From Argopecten irradians (taxonomy: Eukaryota > Mollusca > Bivalvia > Pectinida > Pectinidae): a DNA stretch of 64,000 bases. The stretch is taken from contig NC_091135.1 in assembly GCF_041381155.1 (NCBI RefSeq), forward strand, positions 5,101,620 to 5,165,619. The letters are read 5' to 3'. The notes beneath the pieces are model-generated. The model had not been told where the DNA came from and made no database searches. It was given only the letters and a program-made list of their open reading frames with translations. This document shows positions 43,201 through 52,479 of this stretch, piece by piece. Position 1 is the stretch's first letter. Every line of letters begins with the position of its first letter. Position numbers and translations under genes: made by a program.

Positions 43201-44920
43201 AATTTACGAAAGAAAATCTATTTTCAAAATATCGAATTCATTTGGGGACTATTTTTTCTATGAAATCATTACAACATTATATCAGCCAATCAGAAGCGAC
43301 GTTACAAACGGTGATGCCATTGTTTCCTTTATGGGCTGATAAAGTAAATCATTAAGCCAATAAAAATGCTTGTTACAAGGAAAATTGAATTATTAACATG
43401 AACAGTAATTGAACTCATTTTTGCATGCGATTTAATTACGTGTATTTCGCGATAGGATACCACAAACATTAATAGCCAGGAAATTGTTTTGATCGTGAGT
43501 GAAGCAAAATACAGAACCAAATGATTATAAATTAAATCGCCGTGAAAAGGTCGTTAGAAATTAAATATCCTTGAAAACAGCTGCTTACATTAGTTTATTA
43601 TTATCAATTATAATTCTTCTTGTCGCATAGATCAAAACGAGGAGGACGAACCAAGTGCGGTTGATGAATTAGAAAGAAAAGACAAATGTGAGTGCACTGA
43701 ACATATCCTTTTCATATTTACAATTGTTGAAATTTAAAAATATCTTCTATGTTATCCGATATATTTTAAATCCTTCAAGATGACACTTGTTGATGTTAAG
43801 CCTCATTGTACAGTTCAATAATCACTAGAATACAACGAAACATTTTAAACATTCGTTTTGTTATTTCATTAACTTAAATTTGGCGTTTTCAGTTAGAAAT
43901 CAATTTAACGCACAATGATGTGAAGGATATACTAGTGTAGAACGAATATACGTACCCGGCTTACTATAACTTTCGGCCGGGTACGAATTGGTCCCAATGT
44001 GTCCAGTGGAGCAGTGCCTCCGAAAATCACTCGGGCACAATTTTCTATACTTTTTTGTAGGTTTCCAAGTATTTTGTGCGCATACAAGCATTTATATATG
44101 TTTTTTGTCGAAAACAAACTTAACTACCATTCTTAATATCTACCGTACCGCTCACAAAACGTCAAATTCTTACTTTGTAGACTTGCTGTATAAATTCACT
44201 GCGGAAAGGTCTTCATGTGTGTATATGTAAAACAAAATGTCTCGCTGAAAATTTGATATTTTATATGGTTCAGTTTTATTGCCTAGTGTAACCGATATAA
44301 AACAAGTACGATAAAATGCATGCAAACGTTTAAATAATGGTTTGCATAACCATTATTTTGCTTTATTAGCAGTAATAGGCAACAATTGTAGCTCTAAAGA
44401 CGACAACATTTTCTTTTGAGTTACAATATTGCAGCTAATACTAGTATAACATCGTGAATGCTAATGATACCTATGATGATGGTAGTTTATGTAGTGTGAT
44501 CATGTCCGTTATTCATAAGTTATGGAGCACAAATTGATTGGTCAACTTCATTTAAACACATCAACGTATAGAATATTAGCACATATATAATATTTCATAG
44601 GTATCATCCCTGCCTTGAAGTGGAAAAACTTGCGAGAGACCATGGCGGAAGTGAATCCAGACGAAGCTTTCCAACTTGCATTACAACTTGCATTGAAGCC
44701 AGATGCTGTTGATGAGATTCGAGAGCAGAGTTCTGATACTGACTTTGCCTTCAACATTATTCGTAAATGGCGATACAATTTGCCAGGTAACCACCAGGCA
44801 GTGCAGCTTCAGGAAGCTTTCTTGGCTATTGGTAAAAACAATTTGGCAGCACGGATGTCAAGTCAGGGCATAGAAGACGAGCAGCGTGATACAGGAGAAT
44901 CGTCCAGTCCCGAGGACTGA
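31221..44920 (+). CDS. Ankyrin-ZU5/UPA-death domain protein, 13 exons, 768 aa
   Basis: Exons sum to 2307 nt with every phase matching. Residues 16-144 form four ankyrin repeats, each on its own exon (PLHYAGQKGYNDVLNLLLEN, TALHKAAMNGH, PLEYAVRNKHVDAVKML); the first is short. Residues 145-177 are helical. Residues 178-340 are beta-rich with no family I can name. A ZU5-like part follows (AEIAIPAGTFQSAELSIK, MTNVLDLSTSDG, KAVFNISHFSI), then a UPA-like part (exons 10-11), an acidic linker and a C-terminal death domain (about 667-755: LKWKNLRETMAEV, ALKPDAVDEIREQ, IIRKWRYNLPG, LQEAFLAIGKNNLAARM). Ankyrins, UNC5 and PIDD share ZU5-UPA-DD; none has exactly this short form. Likely a cytoplasmic signalling adaptor in apoptosis or immunity (inference). 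ATG 31221 opens a clean 45-nt exon. Confidence 0.87.
31266..34601 (+). other. Intron 1 of the ankyrin-death gene
   Basis: 3.3 kb of AT-rich sequence. The 144-codon ORF at 31722-32156 shows no family features and is probably chance. A short CGCGGTTT/AACTTTCACGG repeat piece lies at 33570-33640. No exon was seen. Confidence 0.5.
34602..34691 (+). CDS. Ank exon 2 (first, short ankyrin repeat)
   Basis: Acceptor ATATTTTACAG, donor CAG|GTAATG. AALLFALRDNKQKEAIRLLK then QGAGVEFRDQ, phase 0. Confidence 0.88.
34750..35124. mobile_element. Hairpin-capped element in intron 2
   Basis: The body carries TCTGATTGGCC and TGACGTCA (34864). It ends in a hairpin (34993-35124): GCGTTGAAGTCACTATTTTT and TGAAATAAATTTTGTTTGCA pair with the reverse strand; the tip is ACTTTCGTGAGGT. 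A relative of its body (GATTTGGGGAAAAAATGGAA) lies at 41150-41250. Confidence 0.55.
35957..36055 (+). CDS. Ank exon 3 (ankyrin repeat 2)
   Basis: 99 nt, one 33-residue repeat: TGCYPLHYAGQKGYNDVLNL and LLENGAKPFAWDN. Donor AAT|GTAAGT. Confidence 0.92.
36200..36480 (+). mobile_element. SINE-like dispersed repeat in intron 3
   Basis: AACGTCATATTAACAGCTAG, GCGGTATACTATGTAGTGTG, CTTGCCCTTATAATGCTATA, TCACTGAACATGCTGCTGAA, GACACC and AATGGGCGAACCAGTCGTCC. Same family as 29570 and 30170, more complete at its left end. Confidence 0.55.
36850..36948 (+). CDS. Ank exon 4 (ankyrin repeat 3)
   Basis: NGQTALHKAAMNGHLSTIVQ and LVARGSKVDIIDR; the most canonical repeat (TALHKAA). Donor AGG|GTTAGT. Confidence 0.92.
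37518..37620 (+). repeat. Two-copy tandem duplication, 53-bp period
   Basis: ATTCCGATCTGTACAGGTAT at 37518 and ATTCCGATCTATACGGGTAT at 37571, each followed by CGCCGATGTYGG and an ACTCGG end. Non-coding, intron 4. Confidence 0.8.
38296..38394 (+). CDS. Ank exon 5 (ankyrin repeat 4)
   Basis: TGRLPLEYAVRNKHVDAVKM and LCQFGSEPLLLDW, 33 residues. Its donor TGG|GTAAGT has been duplicated by a MITE insertion. Confidence 0.92.
38394..38531. mobile_element. 118-bp hairpin MITE inserted at the exon 5 splice donor
   Basis: The element at about 38403-38520 has ends TAGACTGGATAACCTGCC and, inverted, TAGAGTGGATTGCCTGCC, with an inner 14-bp perfect stem CTCTCCGCTAGGCT. GGTAAGTAA is repeated at 38394-38402 and 38521-38529 (identity continues to 11 bp), the expected target duplication. 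Confidence 0.85.
39010..39110 (+). CDS. Ank exon 6 (linker helix)
   Basis: TWLQDEDLKKKKDMLEIARV and IKRQLMCISGYKHG; helical and charged. Donor ACGG|GTAAGT, phase 2 out. Confidence 0.88.
39685..40027 (+). CDS. Ank exon 7 (beta-rich region)
   Basis: Largest exon, 114 residues starting AIRLDVAAVSPVDGPVVKLK and including GHLLQCQVWGAKVKTITLTV. Alternating hydrophobic strands suggest a beta sandwich; not recognised. Donor CAG|GTAGCT. Confidence 0.85.
40135..40323 (+). CDS. Ank exon 8 (start of ZU5-like module)
   Basis: VTVVTLTVPLPPSGIYKFAM, then AEIAIPAGTFQSAELSIK, which fits the opening (IPxGxF) of a ZU5 domain. Phase 0. Confidence 0.87.
40415..40490 (+). mobile_element. tRNA-like sequence, probable SINE head or tRNA pseudogene
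   Basis: TAGCTCAATTGGTTCGG resembles an A box/D arm and GCGTTCAATCC a B box/T loop, 40 bases apart. The T stem and acceptor stem do not pair, so it is not a functional tRNA. In intron 8. Confidence 0.45.
40652..40947 (+). CDS. Ank exon 9 (rest of ZU5-like module)
   Basis: Includes an acidic insert (NEDIQENEDQGSQ), MTNVLDLSTSDGQQPSKDIE and GKAVFNISHFS; the last resembles the FSxxW junction of ZU5/UPA proteins. Donor AT|GTCAGT, phase 2 out. Confidence 0.88.
41883..42144 (+). CDS. Ank exon 10 (UPA-like, basic)
   Basis: YAGASKKKVLEDEKNVKTAI and RKIHFLVMVEKPQPYATKTV. Lys-rich start, then beta strands as in UPA. Donor GAG|GTAATG. Confidence 0.86.
42405..42711 (+). CDS. Ank exon 11 (UPA-like)
   Basis: IQLSDGLKDSSGNTNLNLIF through YMESVKFNVRLARK; beta-rich. 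Donor AAAG|GTTAGT, phase 1 out. Confidence 0.87.
43072..43184. repeat. Hairpin with GCGAAG tip
   Basis: GAATAGGTGTTTTTATGTTA and TGGAGATATAAC pair with GTTATATCTCCATAATATAA and AACTATTC. The tip is CCGCGAAGATGTTTGCG. In intron 11. Confidence 0.65.
43631..43687 (+). CDS. Ank exon 12 (acidic linker)
   Basis: DQNEEDEPSAVDELERKDK; 57 nt, phase 1 both sides; acceptor TTGTCGCATAG, donor AAAT|GTGAGT. Confidence 0.82.
44601..44920 (+). CDS. Ank exon 13 (death domain, stop)
   Basis: CIIPALKWKNLRETMAEV to the end SSSPED then TGA. Six-helix death-fold pattern with conserved Trp residues (LKWKNL, RKWRY) and LQEAFLAIG. Confidence 0.9.
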
Positions 44921-46225
44921 GATTGAACGGTAGAAGGTTAGTTATTGAATCGTTTCAGCGAGCTTTTCGGTTGTTGTCTGCTTGGCTGTTGATACGATTA
45001 ACGTCCTGTTAACTCTCAGAGTCATTTAAGGATGGTCTCCCTTGCATGGAGGGTTCTGCGTGTGTAATTACCTGTTGGGTTGTACCATTAACTGTAATGA
45101 AACTTACCAATCTTACATGTAAGTAGATATTTTGTATATGCCGCATCATGGTACGGTCAATAAAGTGATACATATAAGATATTTATTTAATTAAACTGCA
45201 ATAGAAATTGGCTTTTAATCGAATAATTGAGGAAGTCTATAAAAACCGTTTTATAATGATTTAGATCAAGATATTTAACAATAACCAGGAATGTTTCCTA
45301 CTTTCATATATATACTAGATTCTTAAATAGTTGAGGACGAAGACATTATAAGTTTGCTTAACTTATTGCTGTATTATAAGAAATTATCTGGAAAAAAGAC
45401 AAATTACAAAAAAGATTCTTAAATGCGTAGATGATCATGTTTGCTTTGTGATATGTGTGCTATGTATATATATTATTTATATATTATTGTTGATTGCAGG
45501 CTTCCATAGAGCGGTCCGTACAGAAAACATACTGGAAGTTAACCCTGTACGAGTTATAAAACAGAAAGGAAGGTGTTTCGTTACCACTGTGACGTCACGA
45601 ATAATGTTACGAATTACAGAAAAGAAACTGACGACATAAATAATCGTCATTGGAGATAGTGATAAGTAGTTATGTTCACTATAAATGGTACTCTTGTGTT
45701 GCTTTTGCCTCAGAGGAAATTCGAACAAATCTTGTCATACTCCTGTAAATTTTCCCAAATGGAACTTCATTTTACATTATCATCATAGCGATAGTGTCTT
45801 AAAGAGTAACGTTCGAATATGTTTCGGTGAGGGGATAATGATAATTATTTTCTTGAAAATACTTATTGTTCCTTGTATCATGTCATTGTCAACTTTATAG
45901 ATTCAACAACTGATTCAATCGGAACGCATCATGCGTGTGGATGTGTTCCGTTACATCGAGCCATGATATATATGTACATTACCGTCAATATGATGCCACG
46001 TCATTTCATCATCCGCAAAAGTGATTATTTACTTCTCGTGTAAATATTGACAAACTGTAAATATTTGAACTTATACATGATGTATACTTATAACGTTTCC
46101 TCATTCATACCTTGCAATTGTGGCACTTATTTTTGATGCTATGGCACTGTTTTTGGCTGGGTACATAGCTTTGTAAGTGCAGATTTTAAAAAATACTAAA
46201 TGAAATAAAACTATAAATGAAATAA
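44921..46225 (+). other. Probable 3'UTR of the ankyrin-death gene
   Basis: Two end points are possible. AATAAA at 45159-45164 follows a SINE-like remnant (44990-45110, AACGTCCTGTTAACTCTCAG). Alternatively a UTR intron (donor AGAAG|GTTAGT at 44937, acceptor TTGATTGCAG at 45500) leads to a distal exon ending near AATAAA at 46204. Confidence 0.4.
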
Positions 46226-46265
46226 AATATTCAATTTATAATACATTTTACTATATGATTATTTA

Positions 46266-46496
46266 TCAAGATCTGGCGGTGACCGAAAAGAGCTCATGTT
46301 CAGATGAGCCAAACGAAATTGCAAAGTTTGAAAATGACGTTAGTTCATGAAGCTGTCTCGGTAATATTTGAAATAATTTATTAAACATGATTTTTCCAAG
46401 TATAGAATGTATTTTAAAAATATCTATCCTCGCCATAGAACATGCAAATGGAATCAGTACCATAAATAGAAGAAAAGAATGAAAAGAAAGCTTCAT
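46266..46496 (-). CDS. Possible small secreted peptide ORF, 76 aa
   Basis: ATG at 46496; MKLSFHSFLLFMVLIPFACS is a textbook-looking signal peptide, followed by RIDIFKIHSILGKIMFNKLF, which could form a cationic amphipathic helix. Single exon, no cysteines after the signal, no close poly-A signal, antisense to the 3' flank of the ankyrin gene. It could easily be chance. Confidence 0.2.
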   Translation of the reverse strand: MKLSFHSFLLFMVLIPFACSMARIDIFKIHSILGKIMFNKLFQILPRQLHELTSFSNFAISFGSSEHELFSVTARS

Positions 46497-47374
46497 CAAT
46501 TGTACATTTTTATGTTGACGACAGGATTTATTTCCTCGATAATATTCATGAGGTTAATTTACATGCTGTCTGTATGTTTTATCATGACTTATCTACAAAT
46601 GCATATTTAGTTTTGTACACAAATGTGGTTGTCGTCATTAAATGCCTTTTTGAATTATCGATTTACGAAAGGTACCAATACACAATGCTTATATATAACT
46701 GTTGAAGACTGTTTTAAAAGTTTAAGGTCGATACCAGTATTTCTAATTTAACCTGTGAGATGTAGTCCGACTTGAGTAAAGACTCCCAAAACACCTTGTA
46801 ATTACTTTGTATTCTAGTGCCATCTCTTTATAATTTGGCCTGGTTTAAATTGACGCAGATTTGAATGGCGAGGGCCGTCGATGAAGCAGAAATGTTCATT
46901 CTTCCAAACCGTCCGCTCGTATTCTATTTGTATTTTTACGAAGTATGCATGTACAATGTTATATGTTTTGATATTTGAATTACTAGATGTTAATTCCTAT
47001 TTTGCAAATGCCGTCCATAATTCCGTTGCCAATTTTGATATTAAGTTATTTTGATTTTGCTATGTGGTATGCTCTGTGATTTCTTGATTTCTGTTGTTGT
47101 TTCGTTGAAGAAAAAACGACTAATTTATTCCTTTATATTGGTATTACTGTTCGAACACGAACATCTAATGTATGAATTTGATCTTCCGGCCAATATTTTA
47201 CTTCGTATTATTCGCGGTTTTTGAGGTTTTGATCAAAGATTCGGCCATGACCGGCAAATTACTTTGTATTAAGCCAGGTTGTCGAATTATCCGAGTTCGT
47301 ATCAACCAAGTCTCATTGTACTTGATCATTGTCAAATATAATAATGTTATCTCCATATAACTTTATATATTTTC

Positions 47375-47535
47375 GAAACATTGCTATGATCGCGAAAATT
47401 TGATCCGCGAAATATTATATTGTTGAATGATAGATTACCTTCACTACATATCACGAAAATTTAAAACCGCTAAAATTTGACTTTTTTGTTTTTTAAATCA
47501 AATCGCGAAAATTTTAACCCGCGAAAATAACTGGC
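47375..47535. repeat. CGCGAAAATTT-type repeat
   Basis: Four to five copies of (T/C)CGCGAAAAT(T/A) spaced 25-55 bases. Single relatives occur at 33590, 37860 and 41350-41400. Confidence 0.5.
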
Positions 47536-48367
47536 TGTACGGAATCCTATCTGATATTGTATGAAGTCCATATCAAATTAAGAATCATGCCACCATTTCA
47601 TAGAGTCAATCAACTATCCTACACATGTCTCTGTTAGCAAATACTATTGTTTTTGGCATACTTTTATCTTTTAAACAAATTTGTATAATGATTTTTGTCT
47701 CCTTCGTTGACAAAAGAAAACTGTCGGTATAAGCATCATCAATGTTACCAATAAAGCAGAGAAAATGTTGGATGACTTGGTTTTATTACTACAGCCTCAA
47801 TACTTAACGTTTTATTTATTATTCAGCCCCAGTAAAATTCCCTTTCGAACAGACCGAGTTACGCATTCTTTGAGGTATCTGGTTGTGGTTGTTGTTGTAT
47901 TTTCTTCTCGTGTTTTATACATAATCTCCATACTATTCGTGTAACATCCATCCCATGTTATTTATATGGGGTTTTATTCTATGTATCTATATCATTCTAT
48001 ATAATGGTTGTATTGTCTAAGATAATATCTAGATTACGAAACTGGTATGGATCAATTAAATTGATTGAAAAGAGCAAAACCAAACGGTCTGTTTTCTATT
48101 AAAAATCACTTAAATGAACAAACAGGTCAAAATTGATATATGAAATAATTGGATTTGTGTTTCGTTTCACTACCATATTTGACAGGGTTATTTCCGTGGT
48201 TGCTAGGGAAAGGTGAAAGCGTGTATAATGACGTCATCGACATACATGTGGAGACTATTGTCGAGGACGTCATTTATTTTTCAGGAGGCATTGCGACGTC
48301 TCTGTGATATCGACTATGTAAAAGTAATTGATTTGTTCTTTACAATATGAGAGAAAAATAATCAAAC

Positions 48368-48502
48368 ATGGGTACGTCAAGTGGACAAATATATCTCAAC
48401 CCTTGTGAAAGATTTTGGGCGCCAACCCTCGGCAAGTCTCGCGTTGACTTGCCAAATTCTTTCATTTTAGTTGAGATATCCCTGTCCACTTGACAGGCCC
48501 AT
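48368..48502. repeat. Hairpin with GC-rich tip
   Basis: ATGGGTACGTCAAGTGGACA pairs with the reverse complement of CTGTCCACTTGACAGGCCCAT; the next segment ATATCTCAAC pairs with GTTGAGATAT. The tip is GGGCGCCAACCCTCGGCAAG. Confidence 0.7.
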
Positions 48503-48694
48503 TTGAGCTTATATTAATTTTTATTTTTACTACGATTCATTATGAATTACCACCACCTAGATATTTTATATTCTATCAACCGGAAACGATTATGCCAGTG
48601 AGTGAATGCGTCTAAATTAGTTTAAATAGTTTGGTCATATTGGGGGAGGGTATTCTTGATTATAATATATATATATACATGTATCTTAATTAAA

Positions 48695-48790
48695 CGAGTG
48701 ATATTTAATAAAACTCACCTCGAAGTTTTTATTTTTGTTCGCCAAGGCTCGCAAAAATATTTTTTTCTTAGACTCGTTTCATAAAATCTC
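48695..48790. repeat. Weaker hairpin with GCCAAGGCTCGC tip
   Basis: AAGTTTTTATTTTTG pairs loosely with CAAAAATATTTTTTT around the tip TTCGCCAAGGCTCG; the outer arms repeat CGAGT and ACTCG. Confidence 0.45.
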
Positions 48791-49231
48791 ATATGAAATT
48801 AACACAAATTTAAGATAATTTTTATCACATAACTACAACAACCTACATTTCGAAGAATCTCACGTCAAAATGTATTGCAAAAATCCAGCGGAGGTCGCCA
48901 TTTTGTCCCGCCGTCCTCGAAATCCAGATCTCATGTCATCATTCCTGATGTCATATTGTTTTTGTCTTGATGTCACAAAGAATTTCCAGCTAATAAAAAT
49001 CGCTCCATATCATATTACACTTGTGATTATATGCAAAATTAGTACATCACGTGGCAGAATATCGCATTCTTATTGGCTACACACATGGGTACTATTTGCT
49101 AGTTCCTATTCCCTACCCAAATGTCGAGTTAGCTTTCACCGGATTAATAGTAAGCGGAAATAAACATAGGACCTTGCGCATGCGCGTTACGCACAACTAT
49201 CAAGGGCAGACAACTCACGTTATCGAATCGA

Positions 49232-49702
49232 GCTATAGTGCTCGGGCAAGCGGGCACTATTGAAATGGCGCGAAATTGAACGTGAATGTATTGTTACGTC
49301 ACCATTACATGACGTCATCATAACGGCGGATAGGCTGTTGTGTGCGGGGATGGAAGCCAGTTCTACAGAAGACAGTTCACTCTTGTACTATATTGATCTT
49401 AATTTTCATTAATCTGAGTGCCGTTTTTCAGAAACAGATTTCTGCAACAATTCATATGTTGTATTGTATAGTGTAACAACGGGGTGTGGAAATGGAGATA
49501 CAGTAGCGTTGCGAGGTGTCGCTTGACGTACTTCTGTTACGATAAACGGGTCTCATGTGAGGGTGATGTACTCAACCCATTATGGACTGCTTGAGAGGGC
49601 ACTATTGCCTCATAGTATTGTCTCTTGATGGGATAGTGCCCTCGCCTTCGGCTCGGTGGCTATTCCATCCCTCGACAAAAGTGCCCTCTCAACTAGGCCA
49701 TA
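49232..49702 (-). mobile_element. Hairpin-capped non-autonomous element, copy 2
   Basis: Inverted relative of 7062-7600. It starts with GCTCGGGCAAGCGGGCACTA, the body has TGACGTCA (49310) and GCGCGAAATTGAACGTGAAT, and the terminal hairpin (49584-49700) contains CCCTCGCCTTCGGCTCG. Confidence 0.7.
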
Positions 49703-49713
49703 ATAGATAAATA

Positions 49714-50644
49714 TTAAAGGTAGGTTTCGCCCAATGAAATATAAAGACTACGAAATTGAAATTTATCCTATACATAGATATAATCTTCAGATCATTTTCA
49801 ATGTATACACCGAACAATATGGGTGGTCAGTTGCCTAGCTTGACCAGGAAAATACTCTTCTAAAAATAGAGCGAAGTCAACCTTTACATAGAACATGACG
49901 TATTTTTTTCCAAAACGAGGCCGCAGCAACAAACGGAAGCGTGCAACAAAATGTCAGATAGAAGTGACAGTCTTGCCACGGCATGTTTAGGCCTAGTTAA
50001 AAAACAACAACAACAAATCGAAGTGCGAGGGACTGTTTATACATATCATATAATCTAAAACACTTCATGTTACTTACATACGCTCGCTAACTTTGTACAT
50101 GTACACCAAATATACATGTAGTAAGTCTGCGGCTGTTTGTGCGCTGGCATATGTGTTGAAATTTAACTCACCACGTGCAATGCCGTTACACGAGTCCCAA
50201 CAGATTCCGGCAAGTTCCGCTTGAGATGTGGCTTCTGTTTCTTCTATTGCTACATGCCATCTCTGAATTTAAATCCCTATAGATATCCCATGGTGCTACT
50301 GAATCCAGTATAATTTCCTCCACTTTGTTGCCGATTCAGATATATTTTTTTCATCTCACACACTTTCGTTCAGCCTTTTTGTTTACTTTTAGTGCGTGAC
50401 AATGCGCATGCGCCAAACTTCGACAACGCAATCCATCGCAGCTTCATTTGCATATTATTTGGTCTGACGGACACCGTAATAAATCAAGGATTTCCTTCAA
50501 TTTTGAATTCAAGACACATTTGTTCAATCTCAAACACATAAAGAAATTAAATTGAGATATTTTAATATGTTTTTACATCTTTTCTTCTGCTTATCACATT
50601 TTACAAAAAAAATATTTATTTGGTTGGGCGAAACCTACCTTTAA
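49714..50644. mobile_element. TTAA MITE family C, about 0.93 kb
   Basis: TTAA (49714-49717, 50641-50644) flanks AGGTAGGTTTCGCCCAA and its perfect inverse TTGGGCGAAACCTACCT. No transposase ORF inside; non-autonomous. Confidence 0.85.
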
Positions 50645-51680
50645 GCGGGCGAAATCACAGGATATCAGGAGGATTATGTGATAAAGGATTTACTTTGGTA
50701 CGTTTTACGGCCACGCAATGATAAGCAAAACATTTTGCATGAAGATACATTAGGGTCAGCTGTATATTGTATGCAATTCAGAATATCTTATTTTTTCTGT
50801 GCTCATGGTAAGTTCAGAGATCAAAGGGTGAAAATTCACATTTTCATTATTTAATTCCCAATTAATTAAACATTAGAATAGAGATAACTAACATATTTGC
50901 AGATTTTGCCTTTAAATTTTGGGTTTCTGAAGTTCAGTTCAGAAAAAAATGATGAAATATTTAAAAAGTAGGTCATAGTGACCTAGTTAAGCATTTATTC
51001 TATTTTAGCATTAAAATGAGTAATATTAGGATTTTTCAAAGATTTGATAGCTTAAAATTGATGTTAAGTACTGCATAAGAATCTTGACACGACCTGCTAA
51101 GATGATTACATCCTAGGGTCACATTGGCTAAGTCACGTGCATAAATTAGGTCATATTTAATGAATGGTATCATCTGTCCACTAAGCATATGCTGTTTTCC
51201 CATGTTTTATGCCCGATTTAAAAAAACTTTAAAAGACTTTCCATTACTCTTTTCTGGTTTCAATTATTTGTGCCTTTATAACGTTGAAGAATGGCTGGTG
51301 TTATCATCAACCTAACGGATTAGGTAAATATACAACATTAGAAAAATTATGTGTTCCATAACCGGATAAAAATTTTGACTTATTATTTTTTCTTCGGAAA
51401 TTTATTGAAATCTGATGAACTAAGCTGAAAAAATAATTCAGAATGACAGACAAACATGTATGATGCCTTAGAAACATTAGCTACAACACGAATTTATGCA
51501 CCGTATAATTATTCTTTTTTATGCCTTATGCATGTTTAGATGGCCACATCCCTGCAGAAATCACTTTACAATTACTAATAATACCGTAAAACTGTGAAAT
51601 GAAATTGTGGACCATAACACTCGGTTTCATGTTCTGATTACAGTTGGTAGTAGACTAAAGGTTACATTGTGCACATGGTG
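50645..51680. other. Gap without recognised features
   Basis: AT-rich; no exon, repeat or hairpin was recognised. Confidence 0.4.
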
Positions 51681-51684
51681 TGAA

Positions 51685-51850
51685 CTACGAGTGGACACGG
51701 AGTGCACGAGGTTTAGACTACAGGTAGACACGGAGTGCACGAGGTTTAGACTACAGGTAGACACGGAGTGCACAAGATTTAGCTACAGGTAGACACGGAG
51801 TGCACTACGTTTGAACACGGTGTCCACTACAGGTGGACATCGTGTCCAGG
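51685..51850. repeat. Minisatellite, 33-bp unit
   Basis: GACACGGAGTGCACGAGGTT with TAGACTACAGGTA recurs at spacings of 33, 33 and 32 bp, then degenerates to ACACGGTGTCCACTACAGGT. The unit is divisible by three, so a short ORF spans it; not a gene. Confidence 0.85.
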
Positions 51851-52479
51851 TAATATGTCCACTACATTCAGACCACAGACAGACTAGATGATGTGTTAGG
51901 TGATATGAGAAAAGATATATTTATTCTGTAGTCTATATAGACTTTGACATATAAGAAGTATTTATTGTGATCAGAAACACAATATTTTACACATGAAATT
52001 GCCGTTAATTACTTGAAACCATTCGTACTGCAATGTTTATTCGAATTGATACATATAAAGTAAAATGTATCACTACATTATCATATAATTTAATTTATAA
52101 ATGAGGACATTTAATAGAAGTTATAATTAATATAAAAGCAAATTAATTGCGTACAGATCGTTACGGTAAACCACTGCTGGTTATGTCTCATCAATGGATA
52201 GTTCAACTCGCACTTTCCCAGTAAAAACTGTTTTTCTTAGCTTGTGATAGTTAAAACATTGACTTTTATCTATTAAATCTTATTTTGAATAATTCGAACA
52301 AATGACGTAGATGAAATTCTTGTTCGAACACATAAAGTAATGAACTAACGTGAAGTCAGAGATTTACAGTGTTGGCAAATCGACGCCTAAGAAATATTTT
52401 GATCAGCAAAATATTTTGATTAAAAAGGATATATTGATGGGCATAATAATTGCAAGGACATATAAACATAAACAGATAA

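Larger units (their letters stand above)
46500..49230. other. Gene-poor stretch right of the ankyrin gene
   Basis: No supported exon on either strand. Contains the CGCGAAAATT repeat, two hairpins (48368-48502, 48695-48790) and a TGACGTCA at 48229 next to an imperfect inverted repeat. Confidence 0.5.

Noticed and set aside
51607..51792. ORF with a repeated TECTRFRLQVD peptide
   Set aside because: A translation of the 33-bp minisatellite; no gene structure around it.
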